Notes under the pieces: model-generated
What the model was told of the DNA's origin: nothing
The model's database searches: none
Seen by the model: the letters and a program-made list of their open reading frames with translations, nothing else
Position numbers and translations under genes: made by a program
Shown here: one piece after another, positions 5,705-10,273 of the stretch
Layout: every line of letters begins with the position of its first letter
Numbering within the stretch: position 1 is the stretch's first letter
Assembly (NCBI GenBank): GCA_025057335.1
Contig: JANWXG010000075.1
Location: 1-10,273 of the forward strand
Direction of reading: 5' to 3'
DNA length: 10,273 bases
Source of the DNA: a bacterium
GTDB lineage: Bacteria; Armatimonadota; HRBIN16

Positions 5705-6733
5705 TCAGCCTATGCGCTGCGGCTCGGTAGCGACCTCCCCATACAGCTCGGCACAGGGGTTGCCGTGCTCATCGTACCAGCCGTAGCGCTCGCGTATCTC
5801 CAGCATCAGCAGGTAGCGCTCCAGCGGAAGTCCCTTGAAGGCGACGTTCGTGGTCGCGTAGATGTAGCCTCCGCCGGGCATGCCGTGCCGCAGCACGTAC
5901 TTGCAGTTCTCCACGACCTGCTCTTCCGTGCCCGTTTGCAACAGGCTACACTGTACCCCGCCCAGCAGGCAAAGCCGGTCGCCCACGAGCGCCTTCACCT
6001 TAGCGATGTCCATCTCTTTCGCCTGGCTGTCGATAGAGTGTAAGCCGTGAGGTTCCGCCTCGGCAATCTGGTCTAGGATGGGCATGATGTTGCCATCGGT
6101 GTGCTTGATAGTGTACAAGCCCATCGCACGGTAGCCCGCCACAAGCTCTTTCAGGTATGGCGTGACGAACTGGCGGAACATGCGCGGCGAGAGGAAAGGA
6201 CCGTCGTTGAAGGCGTAGTCCGAGCAGAGCGCGAAGCCGTCAATACCGTACTCCTCATGCAACCGCTTGCCGCGCTCCAGCGCCCACTGCACGTTGCGCC
6301 TGGCGATTGCGTGCATCTCATCGGGGCGCTCGAAGAAGGCAGTGGCGACTTCCATCATGTCGCTGCCTGTGGGGATAGCGAAGGTGGCATCTCCATGCGC
6401 AATCAGCAGGTAACGGTCGCCCACGAGGCTGCGGATGTAGCGCAGGATTTGCCCCAGCCCATCGTCGTCAGGGGCATGTACCACCATGATGATGCAGTAG
6501 TCCAGACGCTCGGCAACCTCGATATACAGTTCAGCGTTTTCGCGCAACATCCGGTCGCGCTCGGTGACGGTAGCGTGCTGAAACTCGTGCCAGTGGTGGT
6601 ACTCCCTGCCCAGCAGCTCCTGGGTCAGCTGGAACTCCAGCTCGAAGGTAGGCACTCTGCTATGAGGGCGAGGCGGTTTGCGCTCCAGCGCCCAGATAGC
6701 CTGCTGTTTTGGGGTAAGGGGGTCGGTAGGCAT
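5705..6733 (-). CDS. Uroporphyrinogen-decarboxylase-like (URO-D superfamily) protein, not HemE
   Basis: This 342-residue cytoplasmic TIM-barrel protein belongs to the URO-D superfamily, which includes HemE and the corrinoid and coenzyme M methyltransferases. Signatures are CSDYAFNDGPFLSP (170-183), KHTDGNIMPIL (210-220), HSIDSQAKEMDI (232-243), LLGGVQCSLLQTG (257-269) and the C-terminal GGGYIYATTN (287-296). The N-terminal arginine-containing substrate motif of HemE is absent, so it is unlikely to make coproporphyrinogen. In MtaA/MtbA-type enzymes a zinc site includes a His-x-Cys; here the corresponding place reads His211-Thr-Asp, as in many uncharacterised members. Asp or other residues could still bind a metal. 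GGAGAG lies a few bases before the ATG. It follows the glycosyltransferase operon after 157 bases, so it may have its own promoter. The substrate is unknown; a methyltransferase role is possible. Confidence 0.85.
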   Translation of the reverse strand: MPTDPLTPKQQAIWALERKPPRPHSRVPTFELEFQLTQELLGREYHHWHEFQHATVTERDRMLRENAELYIEVAERLDYCIIMVVHAPDDDGLGQILRYIRSLVGDRYLLIAHGDATFAIPTGSDMMEVATAFFERPDEMHAIARRNVQWALERGKRLHEEYGIDGFALCSDYAFNDGPFLSPRMFRQFVTPYLKELVAGYRAMGLYTIKHTDGNIMPILDQIAEAEPHGLHSIDSQAKEMDIAKVKALVGDRLCLLGGVQCSLLQTGTEEQVVENCKYVLRHGMPGGGYIYATTNVAFKGLPLERYLLMLEIRERYGWYDEHGNPCAELYGEVATEPQRIG

Positions 6734-6890
6734 CTTCTGTCTCTCCGCCTTGCATCATCACGTCCGCTGGTGCAGCCGCCGCCACAAGAGACCGTCTGCC
6801 CAGGCAAACGGCGCCTGTGTCCAGAGCTGCAGGCAGCGTCAGCCTCCTGTCCAGACGTTCTGGGGAGGGGGTCGTGTCTCCTGCTACGGC
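6734..6890. other. Intergenic gap with two hairpins between the GT2 and URO-D-like genes
   Basis: No gene is visible in this 157-base gap. On the minus strand, which both neighbours use, two structures follow the GT2 stop codon. The nearer one (6843-6868) has arms CCTCC-TGT-CCAGA and TCTGG-GGAGG, giving 10 pairs with a 3-base bulge. The second (6792-6811) pairs CCGT with ACGG and TGCC with GGCA, with one mismatch, and is followed on the minus strand by TCTCTTGT, a weak U-rich tail. They could end glycosyltransferase transcription. I see no good promoter for the URO-D-like gene. Confidence 0.4.
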
Positions 6891-7733
6891 TTATCGTCGA
6901 CCGTGCTTCAGCCAGAAGAGGAGCGCTCCCCCCGCCCACGCGCCCGCCAGGATGAGACCGAGCCAGCCGACGGGGCGTCCAGCGGCGGTCAGCCACAAAG
7001 AGCTGCCCGCGAGGCTCCACCAGACCAGCCACCCGCGCCACCACCACAGGGAGAAGGGCAGCAAGTCCACTGCCGCCCGCAGGTATCGGCTCGCTCCGAA
7101 GCGGCTACGCCCGCGGCGGCGGCAGACATGAGGCACTGGCGCCTCGGTCACACGGTAGCCCATCCGTGATGCGATGAGAGGCAGATAGCGATGCATGTCG
7201 GAGACCATCCAGGGCTGGAGACGTTCTGCAACCTCGCGCGTCATCGCCTTGGTGCCGCAGTTCACGTCGTGCAGGGGAACTCCCGTCAGCCAGCGCAGCA
7301 CGGCGTTGAAGAGACGCGATGCCCACACGCGCAGGGGCGAGTCCTGACGCTGCTGGCGCCACGCCACGACCAGATGCGCCGCCCCCGATTGCACCTGCGC
7401 CACCAGCATCGGCAACACTTCGGGAGGCTCCTGCATGTCAGCGTCCGTGGTGACCACGATGTTGCCCCGCGCAACGGAGAAACCAGCAGAGAGGGCAGCA
7501 GTCTTGCCCCGCCGATAGGGCAGCTGCACAACGCGAACGCACACGGGCTGTGGCTGTCGCAGGAGCGTGTTCAGCTGCTCCCCCGTATCGTCGGAGCTGC
7601 CGTCGTCCACGTAGACTATCTCAACGGGCAGGCCTGTCTTGCTCATCGCCCGCGTTAGGCGTGTGTGCAGTTCGGGCAGGTTCTCCTCCTCGTTATACAT
7701 GGGCACGACCACGCTCACCTGCAGCGGGTTCAT
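6891..7733 (-). CDS. GT2 family glycosyltransferase, DPM1/polyprenyl-phosphate sugar synthase-like
   Basis: This 280-residue membrane-anchored enzyme probably transfers a sugar from a nucleotide sugar to a polyprenyl phosphate on the cytoplasmic face. The GT-A fold starts with VSVVVPMYNEEENLP (6-20); Asp43-Asp44 lie in YVDDGSSDDT and the metal-binding D-x-D is Asp97-Ala-Asp99 in TTDADMQ. RRGKTAAL (74-81), HDVNCGTKAM (155-164), HRYLPLIA (181-188) and a SRFGASRY segment (210-217) all match the DPM1-like branch. Two hydrophobic segments at about 233-250 and 256-275 form a C-terminal membrane hairpin. The ATG at 7733 overlaps the stop codon of the upstream GT-C gene in ATGA, so translation is probably coupled. 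The donor sugar (mannose, glucose or other) cannot be read from sequence. Confidence 0.9.
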   Translation of the reverse strand: MNPLQVSVVVPMYNEEENLPELHTRLTRAMSKTGLPVEIVYVDDGSSDDTGEQLNTLLRQPQPVCVRVVQLPYRRGKTAALSAGFSVARGNIVVTTDADMQEPPEVLPMLVAQVQSGAAHLVVAWRQQRQDSPLRVWASRLFNAVLRWLTGVPLHDVNCGTKAMTREVAERLQPWMVSDMHRYLPLIASRMGYRVTEAPVPHVCRRRGRSRFGASRYLRAAVDLLPFSLWWWRGWLVWWSLAGSSLWLTAAGRPVGWLGLILAGAWAGGALLFWLKHGRR

Positions 7734-9328
7734 GGTGAGCCTCCCCCTACGCGGAACAGGTCGAACTGCTCGTGATAGCCTTCAGGCAGCCAGCGGAAGG
7801 GAGGCGCCCCTCGTAACGCGGCGTAGAATCCCGCCTGGGGAGGGAGAGTCGCTAGCCTCGCAGGGGAAGTGATAACGACGCTCTCCTCGTACTGCAGGCG
7901 CGCTACCAGCGCAGCAGGCACCACCGCATCTCCCCCGACGCTCGGTATCGCTATCTTCGCGCCCGCAGGAGGCAGGCGGTTCGCGCTCACCTGCTGCAGA
8001 CCGGCGCGCTGCGCATAGTACATCCACCCCCAGTGTCCAATAAACGCCTGCGCGCCGTGTTCTCTCGCCAGAAGCTGCGCGCCGCGTCGGTACACCTCGG
8101 CTATCTGCGCGTCGCACCAGCCCGCGTAGACGCCGAAGGCTGCCTGCACAAGGACGGTCGCTGCGAGCGCGAACTGCCGCGCCCCCCGAAGCGGCTCTCG
8201 AGGAAGCCACAGCAGCGCCAGGGGCGGTAGTGCAGGCAACAGATGCCTTGCTGCGGCAAAGGGGGCGCCCACGCCAATCGCCAGCAACACCCATGTCGCC
8301 CACAGCACGTGGAAAGCCTGTTCGCGCCAGCTCTGCCAGGCGCGGAAGAGGGTCAGCGTCAGCAAGAAGGCGCCTGCGGCACTCCACCACGCTGCCTCCG
8401 CGTCGCCCCCCGGCTGGAACTGATGCCATCTCCACCAGCCGACGGCAAGGGCAGTGCCTGCTCCGACCAGCAGAACCTGCCACTGTCTGCACACAACCGC
8501 TGCCCACAGCCACAACCACCACACGCCTCCCAGTCCCGCTAGCGTGCCCCAGAGGCGGTCATATAGGGGAGTGGTAGAGCTAGTGCGTTGCAGCGTCGCC
8601 AGAAAGTGCGTCTGCCCATGAACCAGCAAGTTATGCGCACACCATAGCAAAAACGGCGCGCACGCCAGTAACACCCATCTCCACTGCTGCACACGTCGCC
8701 GCCACAGGATGTACAATCCGAGCAGCACCACTGCTCCCAGACCCGAATACTTCATCAGGGCAGCGCATCCCGTCACGAGCGCGCCCCACCCTAAAAGCTT
8801 CGCCTCGCCCGTATCGCTTCCGCAGAGGAACCACGCCGTGCCCAGCGTCCAGAGGGCGACCATCGGCACATCGCGCATCAGGTTGGGGGAGACGATAGTC
8901 GCCGCGCTAAGCAGCACGAGCGCCGTCGCCCAGCCCGGATGAACCCCGAAGCGATGCGCCAGCAATACCACGCCCCACCACAGCAGGGGCTGCCACACCA
9001 GCATCGCGATATGCAACACTCTCTCCTGCTCCCCTGCGAGGAGCATCCATAGCGCCAGGTAGTAGCTGAGCAGCGGGGGATTGGTGGTCACCTGAAAGGT
9101 CGGCTTCACCCAGCCATCCCAGTCCAGCTCGCCCGAGAAGGGATGCAGGGGGTTGACGAGTATCTGCCGCGCGATGTGGATGACCACGGGGTCGTCTACA
9201 TGCACGGGCTTTCCTGTGAAGACGAGCTGGATGCTTAGCGCTGCCGCCAGTACCCACCATGCCCCCAGAAACGGGAGATGAGAGGGCGACTGTGGCGAGA
9301 CGGTTCTTGTGGCTTCCTGTGCGCTCAT
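7730..9328 (-). CDS. GT-C glycosyltransferase, GT39/GT83 (PMT/ArnT)-like integral membrane protein
   Basis: This 532-residue polytopic membrane protein resembles the PMT/ArnT group, which transfers a sugar from a polyprenyl-phosphate donor to protein or lipid on the outer face of the inner membrane. After a short cytoplasmic N-terminus, the first membrane helix (about 20-37) leads into an external loop with Asp45-Asp46 in HVDDPVVIHIARQI, the place of the catalytic acidic residue of GT-C enzymes. TTNPPLLSYYLALW (81-94) is a family-typical segment. Roughly ten Trp- and Leu-rich helices follow up to about residue 415, then a C-terminal soluble part of about 115 residues. Length fits the family. 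GAGGAG lies 5 bases before the ATG at 9328. The stop codon overlaps the GT2 start; the GT2 probably makes the lipid-linked sugar this enzyme uses. The acceptor is unknown. Confidence 0.85.
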   Translation of the reverse strand: MSAQEATRTVSPQSPSHLPFLGAWWVLAAALSIQLVFTGKPVHVDDPVVIHIARQILVNPLHPFSGELDWDGWVKPTFQVTTNPPLLSYYLALWMLLAGEQERVLHIAMLVWQPLLWWGVVLLAHRFGVHPGWATALVLLSAATIVSPNLMRDVPMVALWTLGTAWFLCGSDTGEAKLLGWGALVTGCAALMKYSGLGAVVLLGLYILWRRRVQQWRWVLLACAPFLLWCAHNLLVHGQTHFLATLQRTSSTTPLYDRLWGTLAGLGGVWWLWLWAAVVCRQWQVLLVGAGTALAVGWWRWHQFQPGGDAEAAWWSAAGAFLLTLTLFRAWQSWREQAFHVLWATWVLLAIGVGAPFAAARHLLPALPPLALLWLPREPLRGARQFALAATVLVQAAFGVYAGWCDAQIAEVYRRGAQLLAREHGAQAFIGHWGWMYYAQRAGLQQVSANRLPPAGAKIAIPSVGGDAVVPAALVARLQYEESVVITSPARLATLPPQAGFYAALRGAPPFRWLPEGYHEQFDLFRVGGGSP

Positions 9329-9439
9329 GAGAACTCCTCGACAAGATTTTTCCCTGCTGCATCCGGAGGAATCCTTCTCCTCTCCCCGCTGCCTGCAGAG
9401 CTGCCCTAGAGCGCGCTACACGCGATGGGAACAGCGTGG

Positions 9440-9445
9440 TATAAT
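9440..9445 (+). promoter_or_regulatory. Extended -10 promoter of the histidine phosphatase gene
   Basis: TATAAT is preceded by TGG (9437-9439), making a perfect extended -10 (TGnTATAAT), which can work without a good -35; none is seen. Transcription would start near 9452, about 40 bases before the ATG. The core GTATAATAC (9439-9447) is almost its own reverse complement, so the minus strand carries TATTAT at 9441-9446 and may also fire towards the GT-C gene. Confidence 0.55.
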
Positions 9446-9454
9446 ACAGGCAGA

Positions 9455-9471
9455 CGCCGTTCGTGACGGCG
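9455..9471 (+). other. Hairpin in the predicted 5' leader of the phosphatase mRNA
   Basis: CGCCGT (9455-9460) and ACGGCG (9466-9471) pair perfectly around TCGTG. The hairpin would sit almost at the 5' end of the transcript starting near 9452. It may stabilise the mRNA or affect initiation; the leader has only a poor ribosome site after it. Confidence 0.4.
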
Positions 9472-9492
9472 AGAGCGGGCTGATTTTGTGGC

Positions 9493-10125
9493 ATGCTTCG
9501 TGTGCTTCTGGTAAGACATGGCGAAACCGACTGGAACCTGCAGATGCGCTTCCAGGGACAGACCGACGTGAAGCTCAACGCACGCGGTATCGAGCAGGCG
9601 GAGGCAATTGCCTCTCGCCTGCGTGACGAGCAGTTGCAGGCGATTTACAGCAGCGACCTCCAGCGGGCGATGCAAACTGCCCACATCATCGCACGCTACC
9701 ACGGGATACCGCCTATCCCCGATGCCGACCTCCGCGAGCTCTCGTATGGCGTGTGGGAGGGGATGAGCCGTGAAGAAATCCTTGCCAGCGAGTGGGCAGA
9801 ACTTTTCGAGAAGTACCGTCGAGACTCGCTGCGTTACCGTCCCCCCGGAGCCGAGTACCCCGAACAGATTCTGGAACGCTCGCGACGGGTGCTACAGCGG
9901 GTAGTGCAGACGCATCGAGAGGGGACGATCTGCCTTGTGGGACACGGGGGCAGCCTGCGTGCGCTCCTCTGCGTGGCACTGTCGGCTCCTTTAGAGAGCT
10001 TCCGTCGTATCCGCCTGGATAACGCCTCGCTCAGCGCCATTGAGTGTTATCCTGACGGCATGTGGGTTTCCCTGCTCAACGATACGTGTCACCTGGCATG
10101 GGAGAAGGTGCAACCTGTGATTTAG
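9493..10125 (+). CDS. Histidine phosphatase family protein (phosphoglycerate mutase-like, GpmB/CobC type)
   Basis: This 210-residue cytoplasmic enzyme belongs to branch 1 of the histidine phosphatases, which remove or move phosphate through a phospho-histidine. Residues are complete: Arg8-His9 in LLVRHGETDWN (His9 is the nucleophile), Arg58 in SSDLQRAMQTA, the acid Glu82 in ELSYGVWEGM and His151 in LVGHGGSLRA. Length fits GpmB, PspA or the alpha-ribazole phosphatase CobC and is short of the classical mutase, lacking its insertions, so a phosphatase is more likely than glycolytic GpmA. No cobalamin gene is in view to support CobC. MLRVLLVRHGET begins exactly at the first strand, which supports the start despite a weak ribosome site. 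It is 11 bases upstream of the FAH-family gene and probably co-transcribed. Substrate not assigned. Confidence 0.92.
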   Translation: MLRVLLVRHGETDWNLQMRFQGQTDVKLNARGIEQAEAIASRLRDEQLQAIYSSDLQRAMQTAHIIARYHGIPPIPDADLRELSYGVWEGMSREEILASEWAELFEKYRRDSLRYRPPGAEYPEQILERSRRVLQRVVQTHREGTICLVGHGGSLRALLCVALSAPLESFRRIRLDNASLSAIECYPDGMWVSLLNDTCHLAWEKVQPVI

Positions 10126-10136
10126 GAGAAGCGAAG

Positions 10137-10273
10137 ATGAAACTGGTGAGCTACGTTGTAGACGGAAGCGAAAGGGTTGGTGTCGTCGAGGGGGAGGTTG
10201 TCGTAGACCTGAACGCAGCCCTGTCGCTGCTGGACGAGCGTGCCCGCCCAGCGGAGATGTTGGCGCGGGAGAT
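10137..10273 (+). CDS. Fumarylacetoacetate hydrolase family protein, N-terminal part (cut by window edge)
   Basis: Only the first 45 codons are present; the frame is open to the window end. The start, MKLVSYVVDG, followed by RVGVVEGEVVVDLNAAL (13-29), matches the N-terminal beta domain of bacterial FAH-family proteins (fumarylpyruvate hydrolase, acylpyruvase or HHED isomerase types). The metal-binding catalytic domain lies beyond the window, so neither activity nor completeness can be judged. AGGAGA (10124-10129) overlaps the stop codon of the phosphatase gene and lies 7 bases before the ATG, pointing to a shared operon and possibly coupled translation. Confidence 0.75.
   Translation, partial: MKLVSYVVDGSERVGVVEGEVVVDLNAALSLLDERARPAEMLARE

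Noticed and set aside
6101..6955. A 284-codon plus-strand open frame across the URO-D-like gene and the following gap
   Set aside because: It is mostly antisense to a well-supported gene and has no recognisable motif.
1..10273. Mobile element, CRISPR array, toxin-antitoxin or defence island
   Set aside because: No transposase, integrase, regular direct repeats, small overlapping gene pair of toxin-antitoxin size or defence-type domain was seen; all larger genes have housekeeping, metabolic or envelope-type folds.

Overview
The window reads as a stretch of ordinary chromosome from a GC-rich, free-living bacterium. I see no transposase, integrase, phage gene, CRISPR array, tRNA or rRNA. Three traits together suggest Armatimonadota or a similar, possibly thermophilic or soil, lineage: a URO-D-like protein that is not HemE, an orphan xylose-isomerase-like TIM-barrel protein, and a secreted glycosidase-like protein ending in a pair of dockerin-like calcium loops of the form D-x-D-G-D-x-E-V-S-L-L-D-F-G. 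The taxonomy is inference from gene content only.

Layout from left to right: a short gene-free flank (1-142); a sugar isomerase/epimerase-like gene on the minus strand (143-961); a divergent control region with a strong TATAAT box and an inverted repeat; a NifS/IscS-type cysteine desulfurase on the plus strand (1052-2218). Convergent with it, 9 bases away, is a secreted multidomain glycoside-hydrolase-like protein on the minus strand (2228-4177). A 131-base divergent promoter region follows, then a PDZ/radical-SAM DUF512 protein on the plus strand (4309-5697), whose last codons contain a perfect 9-bp hairpin. A URO-D-like gene on the minus strand (5705-6733) converges on it, 7 bases away. Upstream of that gene, across a 157-base gap with two hairpins, lies a minus-strand operon: a GT-C membrane glycosyltransferase (7730-9328) and a DPM1-like GT2 glycosyltransferase (6891-7733), overlapping in ATGA. 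After a 164-base divergent region, a histidine phosphatase (9493-10125) and the start of a fumarylacetoacetate-hydrolase-family gene (10137 to the window edge) form a plus-strand operon.

Functional links are local. The GT-C/GT2 pair probably makes and uses a polyprenyl-phosphate sugar to glycosylate something outside the cytoplasm. The glycosidase-like protein is exported and probably acts on polysaccharide. The cysteine desulfurase supplies sulfur for Fe-S clusters or thio-cofactors; the DUF512 protein needs an Fe-S cluster, but nothing shows they are co-regulated. The isomerase-like and URO-D-like proteins have recognisable folds but no assignable substrate.

I do not see a clear new multi-gene system. 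The points most worth checking are the unassigned glycosidase-like protein with its dockerin-like tail, the DUF512 protein, the hairpin inside the end of the DUF512 gene, the inverted repeat in front of the cysteine desulfurase, and the near-symmetric extended -10 in front of the phosphatase.
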